DNA of 64,000 bases from Pararhizobium qamdonense (GCF_029277445.1 NZ_CP119568.1:186001-250000), one strand, 5' to 3'. Counted from the first letter of the stretch, positions 1 to 10,699 are shown. The notes: generated by a model from the letters alone, not told the origin. Program-made: numbers and translations.

Positions 1-1794
1 GTCGGTGCGGGCAAGCGAGGCGCCTTCGGGCAATTGCACGACGACGATCGCATAGCCCTGGTCCATCGTCGGCACGAAGCCGCGCGGCACGATCTGCGCC
101 ATGTACCAGGTCGCCGCCAGCAATCCGAAAAACACGATCAGGCTGGCGCCGAGCGCGATCCGCGTCGAGACCAGATGATGGACAACCCAGGAATAGCCCC
201 GGGTCATCCGGTCGAAACCAGAGTTGAAACCATTGGCAAGGCCTCTGGTGACGCGGGTCAAAGGATTGCGGGTTTCGTGGTGGTCCTGATGCGGACGCAG
301 GATCAAGGCGGCAAGAGCGGGCGACAGTGTCAGCGAATTCAGGGCGGAAATCGCCGTTGCCACGGAAATCGTCACCGCGAATTGCAGGTAGAACTGCCCG
401 GAAATGCCGGGGATGAACGCAGTCGGTACGAAGACCGCGATCAGCACCAGCGAGATGGCGATGACGGCGGTGCCGACCTCGTCCATCGTCACATGCGCCG
501 CCTGTTTGGGCGTCATTCCCTTGGAGAGATTTCGCTCGACATTCTCCACCACGACGATGGCGTCATCCACGACGATGCCGATTGCCAGAACCAGCCCGAA
601 CAAGGTCAGCATATTGAGCGAGAAGCCGAAGGCCAGCAACAGCGCGAAAGTTCCGATCAGCGACACCGGGATGGCGACGATCGGGATCAGCGCGGTGCGC
701 CAGGACTGCAGGAAGATCAGCACGACGATGGCGACCAGAATGGCCGCTTCGAGGATGGTCTTGTAGACCTCGTTGATGGATTCGGAGATGAACTCCGTCG
801 GATTGTAGACGATGGTATATTCGAGGCCGGGCGGGAAATCCTTCTTCAGGGTTTCCATCGTGCCCTTGATCTGTTCGGCAGCTTCCAGGGCATTGGTGCC
901 AGGGCGCGAGAAGATGCCCATGGCGACGGCGGCCTTGCCGTTCAGGTAACTGTTGGTGACGTAGTCCTTGGCGCCAAGCTCGATGCGGGCGACATCCTGC
1001 AACTGCACGAGACGTCCGCTCGCCGTCGATTTGACGATGACATAGCGGAACTGCCGGGCATCGCTGAAGCGGCCCTCGGTGGTGACCGTATACTGGAAGG
1101 CATTGGTGCCCGCGTTCGGCGGCCCGCCAATCGAGCCGCCGGACACCTGGACGTTCTGATCGCGCAACGACTGCACGACATCGCCGGAGGTCATGCCGTA
1201 GGAGGCAAGCTTTTCCGGATCGAGCCAGATGCGCAGCGCATATTCGCGTTCGCCGAACAGGATAACGTCACCCACGCCTTCCAGCCTCACCAGCTGATCG
1301 CGAGCGCGGCTGCGGGCATAGTTGGAGACATAGAGCTGGTCGTAGCGGTCATTCGGCGAGATGAGATGGACGACCATCATCAGGTCGGGCGAGCTTTTCG
1401 CCGTGGTCACCCCGATGCGGCGGACCTCTTCCGGCAGGCGCGGCTCGGCGATCGAGACGCGGTTCTGCACCAGCACCTGCGCCTTGTCGAGATCGGTGCC
1501 GAGCTTGAAGGTGACGGTGAGCGCCATCGAACCGTCCGCTGTCGAATAGGAGGACATGTAGAGCATGTCCTCGACGCCGTTGATCTCCTGTTCCAGCGGG
1601 GTGGAGACCGTATCGGCGATGGTCTCGGCATCGGCGCCGGGATAGGCGGTGCGGATGACGATGGTCGGCGGGGCGATCTCCGGATATTGGGCGATCGGCA
1701 GCTGAAAATAGGCGATGCCGCCGACGATCAGGAGCACGATCGACAGGACCGATGCGAAGATCGGCCTGTCCACGAAGAAATGGGCAAATCTCAT
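1..1794 (-). CDS. RND multidrug efflux pump, inner-membrane subunit (HAE1 family), C-terminus beyond window
   Basis: This is the proton-driven inner-membrane component of a tripartite efflux pump. About 598 residues are visible, roughly the first 57% of a usual 1,040-residue AcrB/MexF/BepE-type protein; the rest lies beyond base 1. The N-terminus (MRFAHFFVDRPIFASV) is the standard cytoplasmic start and first membrane helix. A large periplasmic porter domain follows, and near residue 400 comes the TM4 motif VVDDAIVVVENVER with the paired aspartates of proton translocation. The start ATG at 1794 overlaps the stop of the upstream adaptor gene by four bases (ATGA), so the two are co-transcribed and probably translationally coupled. 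No outer-membrane channel gene is visible; it may be supplied elsewhere, as is common for rhizobial RND pumps. The family is certain; the substrates cannot be told from sequence. Confidence 0.95.
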   Translation of the reverse strand, partial: MRFAHFFVDRPIFASVLSIVLLIVGGIAYFQLPIAQYPEIAPPTIVIRTAYPGADAETIADTVSTPLEQEINGVEDMLYMSSYSTADGSMALTVTFKLGTDLDKAQVLVQNRVSIAEPRLPEEVRRIGVTTAKSSPDLMMVVHLISPNDRYDQLYVSNYARSRARDQLVRLEGVGDVILFGEREYALRIWLDPEKLASYGMTSGDVVQSLRDQNVQVSGGSIGGPPNAGTNAFQYTVTTEGRFSDARQFRYVIVKSTASGRLVQLQDVARIELGAKDYVTNSYLNGKAAVAMGIFSRPGTNALEAAEQIKGTMETLKKDFPPGLEYTIVYNPTEFISESINEVYKTILEAAILVAIVVLIFLQSWRTALIPIVAIPVSLIGTFALLLAFGFSLNMLTLFGLVLAIGIVVDDAIVVVENVERNLSKGMTPKQAAHVTMDEVGTAVIAISLVLIAVFVPTAFIPGISGQFYLQFAVTISVATAISALNSLTLSPALAALILRPHQDHHETRNPLTRVTRGLANGFNSGFDRMTRGYSWVVHHLVSTRIALGASLIVFFGLLAATWYMAQIVPRGFVPTMDQGYAIVVVQLPEGASLARTD

Positions 1795-2942
1795 TGGCCG
1801 TTCTCCACAGCCACTGCTTCCGGCGGCAGGACAACCAGTTTCGGATCGACGATCACGCCTGGTCTCAGGCGCATCAGGCCGTTGACGACGATGGTCTCGT
1901 CGCCGGTCATGCCTTCGCGGATGACCCGGTAACCGTAGAGTTTCGGTCCGATGCGAACGGGTTTGGTGGTGAAGCTGCCATCCTCGGCAACGACATAGAC
2001 GACGCGCTGATCCTGGTCGGAACCGACGGCTTCATCGGGCACGAGAATGCCCTTGTAGGTATTGGAGGCATTGACCTCGACGCGGCCGAACAGGCCAGGC
2101 TGCAGCACGAATTGCGGATTGTCGAAACGGGCGCGCACCCGCATCGTGCCGGTTTCCTGATCGACGCGGTTTTCGGCGAAATCCAGTTTGCCCTTGAAGG
2201 GTTTTTCGGTGCGGTCGGCGATGGTCACGGAGACCTCCAGCGCGCCGCCGCCTTCCTGCAGGTCGCTGCCATGTTCGCGGGCGACACGGGCATAGTTCAA
2301 CAGCCGGCGTTCGTCGACATCGAAGTAGAAGTCGATCGGATCGAGCGACACGATCGTCGTCAAGGCGGTCTGGTCGGCCTGCACCAGGTTGCCGACGGAG
2401 ATCAACCGCCGGTCGATGCGGCCGCCAAGCGGGGCGACGATCGTGGTATATTCCATGTCGAGCTTGGCGCGGGCGAGACTTGCCTCGGCGCCGCGCAGAT
2501 TGGCCTGGCCGGACTGCAGCTCGCGGCGGCGGTCATCGAGGGTGGAGATCGAAAGCGTGCCTTTCTGCACCAGGGCTTCGGTACGGTTGAATTCCGATTC
2601 CGCGAAGGTCAGCGTTGATTTTGCCACTTCCTGCGCCGATGTCGCGACATCAAGTGCGGTCTTGAAGGGGCGCTGGTCGATGACGAAAAGCGGATCGCCC
2701 TTCTTCACCATCGCGCCGTCCTTGAAATTGACCTGATCGAGATAACCGCCGACCCGCGAGCGCAGGGTGACCTCATCGACGGCTTCAAAGCGGCCGATGA
2801 ACTCGTCACTATCGACGACATCGCGCACAACCGGTTTGGCCACGGTGACCGGGGCTTTTTGTTGTTCCTGTGCGAAGGAGGGGCCTGCGGTCAGGGTCGT
2901 GGAGAAAAGCAGTATTGCCGGAACAAGCCAGTATCGTAGCAT
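1791..2942 (-). CDS. RND efflux periplasmic adaptor (membrane fusion protein)
   Basis: This 383-residue adaptor bridges the RND pump to an outer-membrane channel. Residues 1-24 are a Sec signal peptide ending in SFA before QEQQ; there is no lipobox cysteine, so it is probably a soluble secreted adaptor rather than a lipoprotein. It shows the usual HlyD/AcrA order: an early barrel strand region, a lipoyl-like half motif (LRSRVGGYLDQVNF), a helical hairpin rich in Ala, Glu and Leu, the second lipoyl half (IVAPLGGRIDRR), and a beta-barrel region ending in the membrane-proximal domain. A G-rich stretch (CAGGGGGC) precedes the ATG. It is first in the operon and overlaps the pump gene by four bases. 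No TetR or other local regulator is present in the 370 bases upstream. Confidence 0.94.
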   Translation of the reverse strand: MLRYWLVPAILLFSTTLTAGPSFAQEQQKAPVTVAKPVVRDVVDSDEFIGRFEAVDEVTLRSRVGGYLDQVNFKDGAMVKKGDPLFVIDQRPFKTALDVATSAQEVAKSTLTFAESEFNRTEALVQKGTLSISTLDDRRRELQSGQANLRGAEASLARAKLDMEYTTIVAPLGGRIDRRLISVGNLVQADQTALTTIVSLDPIDFYFDVDERRLLNYARVAREHGSDLQEGGGALEVSVTIADRTEKPFKGKLDFAENRVDQETGTMRVRARFDNPQFVLQPGLFGRVEVNASNTYKGILVPDEAVGSDQDQRVVYVVAEDGSFTTKPVRIGPKLYGYRVIREGMTGDETIVVNGLMRLRPGVIVDPKLVVLPPEAVAVENGQ

Positions 2943-3314
2943 TGATAAGCCCCCTGAAGCGCATGAAACACGTTTCCCCGCACGGGTGCACGGGTCAGTT
3001 CACGACGTTTTTGAGTGGTCAGCCTTGCCGGACTTAACGTGATTTCGGGCAGTCTGGGCACGGGTATGACCAAGTCGCGGTTCGTTCAAAATCAGCAGAT
3101 ATTTCAAATCGGTAGATGCTTTGCCCGTTGGCTGCCCCCGGCTTTGACGCCACAGCCCTGTCAAACAGGCAATGCTATTTCATCTGTAGCTTACATCATT
3201 CGCACCGCGTGTCATCACGGAAAAGACACGATCGGAAAACGGGGTGGCTTTTCAGGCTTTGTGTCTTTCGTCATGCGACAAGCCACACCCGGATATCCGT
3301 ATTTTCATTCCCCG
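2943..3314. other. Intergenic region upstream of the RND operon
   Basis: This 372-base gap must hold the promoter of the adaptor-pump operon (minus strand). I see no convincing sigma-70 hexamers. Two weak structures stand out: an inverted repeat TTTGAC-N11-GTCAAA at 3143-3165, and a loose GTGGCTT/AAGCCAC pair at 3244-3250 and 3280-3286 just past the DUF1097 stop. No gene is supported here. Confidence 0.5.
3143..3165. promoter_or_regulatory. Inverted repeat upstream of the RND operon, possible repressor site
   Basis: TTTGAC and GTCAAA are perfect six-base inverted arms separated by eleven bases, about 200 bases upstream of the adaptor start. RND operons are usually repressed through such dyads by TetR-type proteins, but the distance and the short arms make this only a weak candidate. 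Confidence 0.2.
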
Positions 3315-3818
3315 CTAATCTGTCCGGGCGATTTTCGCTTGGAGCTTATGGGCGGTCCAGCCGGCGAAGGAGCCGAGCCCGCTGACGGCGGCAAGCTCTG
3401 AAAAGGCAAGGATGCCCGGCTCGAGATGGGCGGCGAAGAAAGTGATCAAGCCAAGGAAATAGGCTGGAATGTTGTTGATGGGGGCCGCCGCCCGCAGCGA
3501 GACGACGATAACAGCCACGACAAAGACGATGGCGCCGAAGGCGAACGGCCCGATCAGCGGCAATAATGCGCCGACGGCAAGGGCGGCCCCGGTTCCGATT
3601 GCGATGCCGATGGCAAGGCACAGGTAGCTGTAGAGCGCGTCCTTGCCGGAATGGCCGCGGGTAAAGAACGCGACCCAGCCCATGAACATCGCCCAGACCG
3701 GCCAGCCGAGGCTGGCGGAGGTGGTTGCGGCGATGGCTGCGGTCAGAGCGGCTGCAAGCGTCAGGACGGTGAAGCGTAGAGATGCCGGGCCGGGGGGCGC
3801 CTTGATATCGGAGGTCAT
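3315..3818 (-). CDS. DUF1097 family membrane protein
   Basis: This 167-residue polytopic protein carries about five hydrophobic segments (around residues 13-35, 37-55, 65-95, 97-118 and 125-155), with short loops containing RGHSGKDALYSY and RAAAPINNIPAYF. The pattern resembles the DUF1097 family typified by E. coli YcdZ, whose function is not established. I start at 3818 rather than the longer open frame to 3875 because AAAGGAGAAGAC sits immediately upstream at good spacing and the protein then begins MTSDIKAPPG. It follows the two SDR genes on the same strand with about 60 bases between, so it may be the last gene of that transcript. Confidence 0.75.
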   Translation of the reverse strand: MTSDIKAPPGPASLRFTVLTLAAALTAAIAATTSASLGWPVWAMFMGWVAFFTRGHSGKDALYSYLCLAIGIAIGTGAALAVGALLPLIGPFAFGAIVFVVAVIVVSLRAAAPINNIPAYFLGLITFFAAHLEPGILAFSELAAVSGLGSFAGWTAHKLQAKIARTD

Positions 3819-3881
3819 TGTCTTCTCCTTTGAGATGTTTGGTGCCAATGCCGGTTCGACACGGAACTGGCCCATTGCGGT

Positions 3882-4784
3882 TCAGCCGTTACCGGCAGGT
3901 GTCAGGAGATCGGCCAGGCCGATATTGCGGAACATTTCAGCCCTGACGCGGTCGGCAACGCCGTTGACGATTTCGGCACCATCCTGCGATGGATCGATAT
4001 GGACGCGGAATGGGCGCGTGCCGAAGGGCCTGTTGACGATATCGACAATGGCCTCAGCAACGGAAGCCGGATCGGCATCGGCAGGCTCCAGAGCTGCGAG
4101 ACCTTGCAACGCCTTTTCTGCCACGCCCTTGTAAGGGCCGCCGTTATATTCGGCAGCACGGGCTTCGTCAGCCGGCGAGCCGGAATGGGCGAAATGGTTG
4201 GTGCCTTTGGTAAAAGCGCCGGGCACGACGATCGATGTTTCGATGCCCCAGCGGGTAAGCTCCGCCGCATAGGAGACGGCGAGCGAATCCATTGCAGCCT
4301 TTGCGGCAAAGTAGGGGGCCAGATACGGTGGTGTGCCGCCGCGTGTGGAAGAGGACGAGACCCAGACGACCAGGCCCTGGCCCCGCTTGCGCATATGCGG
4401 GAGTGCCGCGCGGTTGATCCGCTGGGTGGACAGGACGTTGATGTCATAGAGTTCGGCAAACTGTTCCGGCGTGAAGGCTTCGGCGGGACCGAAGGACATA
4501 TGGCCGGCATTGTGGATGACGACGTCGAGACGGCCGGCATCCGCGATGATTTCAGCGATCCCTTCCTCGACGGAGGCATCGGCGGTGACGTCAAGTTCGA
4601 CGGAGCGCAGATCGACACCGTGCTCAGTGGCAAAGGCCGCCGCATCGGCAACGGCTTTGGCATTGCGGGTTCCGGTGGCGCGCATGCCGGCATAAACCGT
4701 ATGGCCTGCTGTTGCGAGCGCCCGGGCAGCCATGGCACCAAAGCCGCTGGAAGCGCCGGTGATGACGATGATGTGCTTGCTCAT
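3882..4784 (-). CDS. SDR family NAD(P)-dependent oxidoreductase
   Basis: This is a classical short-chain dehydrogenase of 300 residues, slightly long for the family. The cofactor motif TGASSGFG is at residues 9-16, the structural NAG at 92-94, the catalytic serine in the run at 143-146, and YxxxK as Y158/K162. Arg36 after the second strand, with no acidic residue there, suggests a possible preference for NADPH. The C-terminal 50 residues extend beyond the core fold, as in SDRs with a substrate lid. It lies 116 bases downstream of a second, unrelated-looking SDR on the same strand, and a LysR gene is divergent from the pair. Substrate unknown. Confidence 0.88.
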   Translation of the reverse strand: MSKHIIVITGASSGFGAMAARALATAGHTVYAGMRATGTRNAKAVADAAAFATEHGVDLRSVELDVTADASVEEGIAEIIADAGRLDVVIHNAGHMSFGPAEAFTPEQFAELYDINVLSTQRINRAALPHMRKRGQGLVVWVSSSSTRGGTPPYLAPYFAAKAAMDSLAVSYAAELTRWGIETSIVVPGAFTKGTNHFAHSGSPADEARAAEYNGGPYKGVAEKALQGLAALEPADADPASVAEAIVDIVNRPFGTRPFRVHIDPSQDGAEIVNGVADRVRAEMFRNIGLADLLTPAGNG

Positions 4785-4900
4785 GGTCCTGTTCCTTCCG
4801 AAAAATAGGTGGGTCTGGGCCGTTGATCTCTTGGTCTTCGACGGCGAATGGGGAGGCGCGGATCAAAGCGCGACGCTCCCGGGGGAGGCTCGGTTGACGC

Positions 4901-5641
4901 TCAGACCATGCCGCCATTGGCGCGCAGGACCTGGCCGTTGATCCAGGCGCCATCGGGACCGGTAAGGAAGGCGACGGCGGAGGCGATATCCTCTGGCGTG
5001 CCAAGGCGTTCCAGCGGGTTCATCTTCGCCATGCGGGCGATCAGCTCTTCGCTCTTGCCGTTGAGAAAGAGATCGGTGGCTGTTGGGCCGGGGGCCACCG
5101 CATTGACCGTGATCGAGCGGCCGCGCAGCTCCTTCGACAGGATCGCGGTCAGCGTTTCGACGGCGGCCTTGGTGGCGGCATAGACGCCGTAGTTCTCAAG
5201 CTTCAGACCGACGACGCTGGTCGAGAAATTGACGATCCGGCCGCCGTCGCGCAGGCGTCTTGCCGCTTCCCGCAGCGTGTTGAACGTGCCCTTGAGGTTG
5301 ACGGCGATTTGGCGGTCGAACAGGGCGTCGCTGCTGTCGGCGAGCGATGAAAGCGTCATGATGCCGGCGTTGTTGACGAGCACATCGACACCGCCAAAGG
5401 CTGTTTGCGTGGCGTCGAACATCTGGCGGACCGCTTCCGCGTCGCTGACATCGGCCTTTGCGGTCAGTGCGCGGCCGCCGCGGTCTTCGATTTTCCGCGC
5501 CAGGACTTCAGCGGGTGCGGCATCGCCCGAATAGTTGAGGACGACGGTGAAACCATCCGCGGCGAGACGTTCGGCAATGGCTGCGCCGATGCCGCGCGAG
5601 GCGCCGGTGACGATGGCGATCCTGTTGCTGTTATCCGGCAT
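4901..5641 (-). CDS. SDR family oxidoreductase (3-oxoacyl-ACP reductase-like)
   Basis: This 246-residue classical SDR has the length and motif order of FabG-like reductases: TGASRGIG at 12-19, NNAG at 90-93, catalytic serine near 140-142 and Y154/K158 in YAATK. The C-terminal segment includes PGPTATDLF and ends in the usual DG-xW-x-NGQ-x-L-xANGG. Biosynthetic FabG would sit in a fatty-acid operon; here the neighbours are another SDR and a divergent LysR regulator, so I infer a catabolic or detoxifying role. The divergent 123-base gap to the LysR start contains a LysR-type dyad at 5714-5728. Confidence 0.88.
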   Translation of the reverse strand: MPDNSNRIAIVTGASRGIGAAIAERLAADGFTVVLNYSGDAAPAEVLARKIEDRGGRALTAKADVSDAEAVRQMFDATQTAFGGVDVLVNNAGIMTLSSLADSSDALFDRQIAVNLKGTFNTLREAARRLRDGGRIVNFSTSVVGLKLENYGVYAATKAAVETLTAILSKELRGRSITVNAVAPGPTATDLFLNGKSEELIARMAKMNPLERLGTPEDIASAVAFLTGPDGAWINGQVLRANGGMV

Positions 5642-5713
5642 TGTCTTTCTCCTTGGTTAACCACGCCACAGCGCGTTTTCGATGAGGAGAAGATGCCGCT
5701 TTTCATTCGGCGG

Positions 5714-5728
5714 ATAATTAGCCATTAT
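5714..5728. promoter_or_regulatory. Candidate LysR-type operator between SDR and LysR genes
   Basis: ATAAT-TAGCC-ATTAT is a perfect dyad that fits the T-N11-A rule for LysR binding sites. It lies about 37 bases upstream of the LysR start and 73 upstream of the SDR start, the usual place for a regulator controlling itself and its divergent partner. Confidence 0.4.
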
Positions 5729-5764
5729 TCGGCATCACTATTCGAAATTGGCGAACAATCCGCG

Positions 5765-6664
5765 ATGGACAGATTTGAAGCGATGCGGGTGTTTTCGCGC
5801 GTGGTGGAGCGGCGCAGTTTCACACTGGCAGCCGAAGACACCGGCCTGCCGCGCTCGACCGTGACCGACGCGGTCAAGCAGCTGGAAGCGCGTCTCGGCG
5901 TCCGCCTTCTCCAGCGCACCACCCGCCATGTCAGCCCGACGCTCGATGGCGAAGCCTATTATCGCCGCTGTCTGACCATTCTCTCCGATATCGAGGATGC
6001 GGAGGGCGCCTTTGCAGGGGCCAAGCCGAAGGGCCTGTTGCGCGTCGATGTGCATGGCAAGCTCGCCCGGCATTTCGTCCTACCCGGATTGCCGGCGTTC
6101 CTGCAGGAATTTCCGGACATCCAGATCTATATGAGCGAAGGCGACAGGCTGGTCGATCTCATCCGCGAGGGGATCGATTGCGTGCTGCGGGTCGGCGACC
6201 TGCAGGATAGCGACATGATCGCCCGGCGCGTCGCCCTTCTGGAAGAGGTGACCTGCGTCTCGCCGGCCTATATCGCCCGCTTTGGCCTGCCGCAGAGTAT
6301 AGACGATCTGGGTGGCCACCAGATGGTCGGCTTCTGGTCGACGGCGATCGGCGGCCTGCTGCCGCTGGAGTTTACCGTGGATGGCACTGTCCGCACCGTT
6401 TCGCTGCCGTCCACGGTGTCCGTCAACGGTGCCGATACGCTGGCGGCGGCGGCACGGCTGGGGCTCGGCATCATGCAGGCGCCGCGCTACTCGCTGGAGG
6501 AGGATTTGAGGCAGGGCACGCTCGTCGCCGTCCTTCCCGACAATCCGCCGACCCGCACGCCTGTGTCGCTGCTTTACCCCCGCAGCCGTCAGCTCTCGCC
6601 GCGCGTGCGCGTCTTCATCGATTGGCTCTCGCGCGAATTTGTCACACGCCAGGACGATATGTAA
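5765..6664 (+). CDS. LysR family transcriptional regulator
   Basis: A 299-residue LysR protein. The winged HTH occupies residues 1-60 (MDRFEAMRVFSRVV... then RSTVTDAVKQLEARLG), followed by a linker helix and two alpha/beta effector-binding subdomains. I chose ATG 5765 because it begins the canonical LysR N-terminus; the same frame is open upstream to 5405, but that part overlaps the divergent SDR and has no LysR character. The wording of the HTH (FTLAAEDTGLPRSTVTDAVKQLE) resembles the group of LysR proteins that often control divergent oxidoreductases. I infer it controls the two SDR genes. The inducer is unknown. Confidence 0.9.
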   Translation: MDRFEAMRVFSRVVERRSFTLAAEDTGLPRSTVTDAVKQLEARLGVRLLQRTTRHVSPTLDGEAYYRRCLTILSDIEDAEGAFAGAKPKGLLRVDVHGKLARHFVLPGLPAFLQEFPDIQIYMSEGDRLVDLIREGIDCVLRVGDLQDSDMIARRVALLEEVTCVSPAYIARFGLPQSIDDLGGHQMVGFWSTAIGGLLPLEFTVDGTVRTVSLPSTVSVNGADTLAAAARLGLGIMQAPRYSLEEDLRQGTLVAVLPDNPPTRTPVSLLYPRSRQLSPRVRVFIDWLSREFVTRQDDM

Positions 6665-6755
6665 AAAGACACTTGTTTAGCCTTGCCGTCCGGCTGCAGC
6701 TTCCCCACATGGGGCGGCAACGTCACGAGGCTCCCCCTCACATATCTCCCCGTAT

Positions 6756-6771
6756 GGCCGGTAGACCGGCC
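6756..6771 (+). terminator. GC-rich hairpin downstream of LysR gene
   Basis: GGCCGG-TAGA-CCGGCC is a perfect six-base stem with a four-base loop about 90 bases after the LysR stop and 78 before the cyclase start. There is only a short T stretch after it, so it may be a weak terminator or a binding site for control of the cyclase gene. Confidence 0.3.
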
Positions 6772-6848
6772 CCGTTTCTGAATTCGATTCCGGATCGATC
6801 GGTTATGCGATAGACGTGTGAATGTGGGCAGGAATCAGGGAAATCGAT

Positions 6849-8072
<1,224 letters not shown>

Positions 8073-8108
8073 GCCGCGCCGGCGGCAGCGTCTTTGCGGT
8101 ACTCGGCG

Positions 8109-8669
8109 CTATCTTTTTTCTGGGATGGAGAAACGGATATCCGCGACCGAGGCGACGACGATGATCTCGTCGCCGAGCGACCATTCTGCCGATCGTGCGG
8201 CCATGGCGGCTGGAACCAGTCCAGAACCGCCGGGGCCGGGCGGGACGTCATAGGTTGCGTGACCGTCATGCGGCAGGATGACACCATAGCCGCGCTGCAT
8301 CGCGCCCCGAGCCGTCGCGGCCACGCACATCTCCGAGAGGACGCCGCAAAGCGCCAGGGTCCGAATACCAAGCCCGGTGAGGATATCGTCCAGTCCGGTT
8401 TGTTCGAAGCCATCGTCCATGGTTTTTCTGACGACGATTTCATGTGCCCGTGGCGGAAAGTGCAATTCCCAGCCCGGTTGATGCGGCGCATCCACCGTGC
8501 CGGGTGTACCGTCATTTTGCAGGAAGATGACGGGGGCTGTTGCAGCGCGCGCGGCATCGATCGCGGTTTGGACCGCTTCAACCAACGCGGCATGTCCTGG
8601 AACGGCTGCATTGCCAGTGACGAATGCTGCCTGCATATCAACGATTAGAAGTGCTTCCGCCTGCTGCAA
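8109..8669 (-). CDS. Isochorismatase-family cysteine hydrolase
   Basis: A 186-residue member of the isochorismatase-like hydrolases (nicotinamidase, N-carbamoylsarcosine amidase, isochorismatase). The catalytic triad is complete: D11 in LIVDMQ, K82 in VVRKT, and C115 in GVLSEMCV with the usual cis-peptide context. The start is a TTG at 8669, supported by TTTGGAG seven bases upstream and by the fact that the first strand (EALLIVDMQ) begins at once. It follows the ABC transporter operon on the same strand after a 117-base gap, so it could be its last gene or independent. The family hydrolyses small amides or enol ethers; the substrate is not determined. Confidence 0.88.
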   Translation of the reverse strand: MQQAEALLIVDMQAAFVTGNAAVPGHAALVEAVQTAIDAARAATAPVIFLQNDGTPGTVDAPHQPGWELHFPPRAHEIVVRKTMDDGFEQTGLDDILTGLGIRTLALCGVLSEMCVAATARGAMQRGYGVILPHDGHATYDVPPGPGGSGLVPAAMAARSAEWSLGDEIIVVASVADIRFSIPEKR

Positions 8670-8786
8670 GGCTACTCCAAATAAAGTCTTTTTGGCCGAA
8701 CCTCTCTCACAAACGCTTGCTTATGTGGAAATTACTGAATTGCCGGTCAATGTCAAAACCGCAAGCCACCGCTGTACCCTATGAAA

Positions 8787-9857
8787 TCAGACCTTCTGAC
8801 CAGCCTCGTTGAAGAAATGTAGGTTTGTCACCGGTAGCCTGACATTGACCTCGCTGTGCATGCCAAGGAAACGGCGGTCGAGCGTGAAGGCCTTGAAGGC
8901 GACGGGGCCGAGTTTCAGGTGGACGATAATGCCGAAGCCGGTCGGCTCGACCAGATCGACGGTCGCTGCAAGCACATCCGGGCCCTCGGCGCCGAGAACG
9001 ACATGTTCCGGCCGGATGCCGAGGGTGGCGCGGCTGCCATCTTCGAGATTGGCGGTGCCACTGAGCGGCAAGACGATGCCGCCGGTCAGGGCGAAGTTTG
9101 CGGTCTCGCCGGCCGCCATGTACCGGCCTTCGAAGAAATTCATGCCCGGCGAGCCGATGAAGCCGGCGACGAAGAGGTTGGCGGGGTTGTCATAGAGTTC
9201 GAGCGGGCTGCCGACCTGCTGGATGATGCCGCCATGCATGGCGACGATCCGGTCGGCGAGCGTCATGGCTTCGATCTGGTCGTGGGTAACGTAGATCGAG
9301 GTCGCGCCGAGGTCCTGGTGCAGCTTCTTGATCTCGGCGCGCATCTGCTCGCGCAGGCGGGCATCGAGATTGGACAGAGGTTCGTCGAACAGGAAGGCCT
9401 TCGGCTCGCGCACGATGGCGCGGCCCATGGCGACGCGCTGGCGCTGGCCGCCGGACAGAGCTTTCGGGCGCCGTTCCATCAAAGGGTCGAGCCCCAGCTT
9501 GCTGGCAGCACCGGCAACCACGGAGGCGATCTTTTCCTTGGCGGTTTTTCTGAGGCGCAGGCTGTAGCTCATGTTTTTCGCCACGCTCATATGCGGATAG
9601 AGCGCGTAGGACTGGAACACCATGGCGATGTCGCGGTCCTTCGGGGCAAGGTCGTTGACGCGCTTGCCGTCGATACGGATCTCGCCTGACGTGACCGCTT
9701 CCAGACCGGCGATCATCCGCAGCAGCGTGGACTTGCCGCAGCCAGACGGGCCGACCAGAACGACGAACTCGCCGTCCTTGATCTCAAGATCGACACCATG
9801 CAGCACCGGGTGGATGCCATAGGACTTGCGGATAGCGGCGATATCGATGGATGCCAT
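8787..9857 (-). CDS. Carbohydrate ABC transporter ATP-binding protein (UgpC/MalK type)
   Basis: This 356-residue ATPase powers the two permeases encoded just upstream. Walker [10 protein letters not shown] is at 36-44, the Q-loop falls in [11 protein letters not shown], the signature is LSGGQRQRV, Walker B is [14 protein letters not shown] and the switch histidine is in YVTHD. The C-terminal TOBE/OB region of about 110 residues (including [11 protein letters not shown]) places it in the CUT1 (MalK/UgpC/SmoK) subfamily, which serves sugars, polyols and glycerol-3-phosphate. It is the last transporter gene; the start is four bases from the stop of the upstream permease. I infer a sugar or sugar-conjugate substrate. 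Confidence 0.95.
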   Translation of the reverse strand: MASIDIAAIRKSYGIHPVLHGVDLEIKDGEFVVLVGPSGCGKSTLLRMIAGLEAVTSGEIRIDGKRVNDLAPKDRDIAMVFQSYALYPHMSVAKNMSYSLRLRKTAKEKIASVVAGAASKLGLDPLMERRPKALSGGQRQRVAMGRAIVREPKAFLFDEPLSNLDARLREQMRAEIKKLHQDLGATSIYVTHDQIEAMTLADRIVAMHGGIIQQVGSPLELYDNPANLFVAGFIGSPGMNFFEGRYMAAGETANFALTGGIVLPLSGTANLEDGSRATLGIRPEHVVLGAEGPDVLAATVDLVEPTGFGIIVHLKLGPVAFKAFTLDRRFLGMHSEVNVRLPVTNLHFFNEAGQKV

Positions 9858-9861
9858 GGGA

Positions 9862-10695
9862 TCAGCCTTTCACGGCGCCGGCCGTCAGGCCCTGCACGAG
9901 GTAACGTTGGATCAACAGAAAGAACAGGCAGGCCGGGATGAGCGCCATGACGCCCGCCGCCATCATCTGTCCGAAATCGACCGAGAATTTGGAAACGAAG
10001 GACAAGAGCCCGACGGGGAAGGTCGCCGCATCATTGCCGGAGATCAGCATCAGCGAGAACAGGAGTTCGCTCCAGGCGGCCGTGAAGACGAAGCCGAGGG
10101 TTGCGGCGATACCCGGCAGCGTCAGCGGCAGGATGATCTGGCGGAAGGCAACGAACTGGGTGGCGCCGTCGATCATCGCGGCCTCTTCTAGATCCTTCGG
10201 GATGCCGTCGAAGAAGGACTGCATCAGGAACGTCGCGAACGGCACGTTGAAGGCGGTGTAGACGATGACGAGGCCGGTCAGGCTGTTGGTAAGGCCGAGC
10301 GGCGAGAGGATCTTGAAGATGGGTGCCACCAGCATGACCAGCGGGAACATCTGCGTAAGCAGCATCAGCGTCACGATCCAGTATTTGCCGCGGAAATTGA
10401 AGCGCGACATGGCATAGCCGGCCAGCGAAGCGAGTATCGTGACGATGATCGCGGTGGAGCCGGAAACGATCAGGCTGTTCTTGAAGAAGGTCGGGAATTC
10501 GCTGTGTTTCAGCACGAAATCGAAATGCTCGAAACTTGTCCGCGACGGCCACATCCGGATGCCTTCGGAATAGAGCAGCTTGTTGGGCGTGACCGAGACT
10601 TTGAGGAGCCAGTAGAGCGGGAACAGCGCGAAGACGACATAGGCGAGAATGGCCAGACGATGCGCGAGAACGGAGAGGATGCGTGTGCCGGTCAT
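9862..10695 (-). CDS. Carbohydrate ABC transporter permease (MalG type)
   Basis: A 277-residue inner-membrane permease with six predicted helices. The cytoplasmic EAA loop that docks to the ATPase reads [28 protein letters not shown], shown here only to place it near residues 170-197. The C-terminal end ([11 protein letters not shown]) is the MalG hallmark. The gene is four bases downstream of the MalF-type partner and four upstream of the ATPase, so all three are one translational unit. Confidence 0.94.
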   Translation of the reverse strand: MTGTRILSVLAHRLAILAYVVFALFPLYWLLKVSVTPNKLLYSEGIRMWPSRTSFEHFDFVLKHSEFPTFFKNSLIVSGSTAIIVTILASLAGYAMSRFNFRGKYWIVTLMLLTQMFPLVMLVAPIFKILSPLGLTNSLTGLVIVYTAFNVPFATFLMQSFFDGIPKDLEEAAMIDGATQFVAFRQIILPLTLPGIAATLGFVFTAAWSELLFSLMLISGNDAATFPVGLLSFVSKFSVDFGQMMAAGVMALIPACLFFLLIQRYLVQGLTAGAVKG

Positions 10696-10699
10696 GATC

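Noticed and set aside
34..1932. Long plus-strand open frame of 632 residues opposite the RND pump
   Set aside because: Antisense shadow: composition is Arg/His/Asp/Gln-rich with no family character, while the minus strand encodes a clear RND pump with intact motifs.
3244..3286. GTGGCTT/AAGCCAC as a terminator of the DUF1097 gene
   Set aside because: The loop would be 29 bases and no T run follows on the minus strand.
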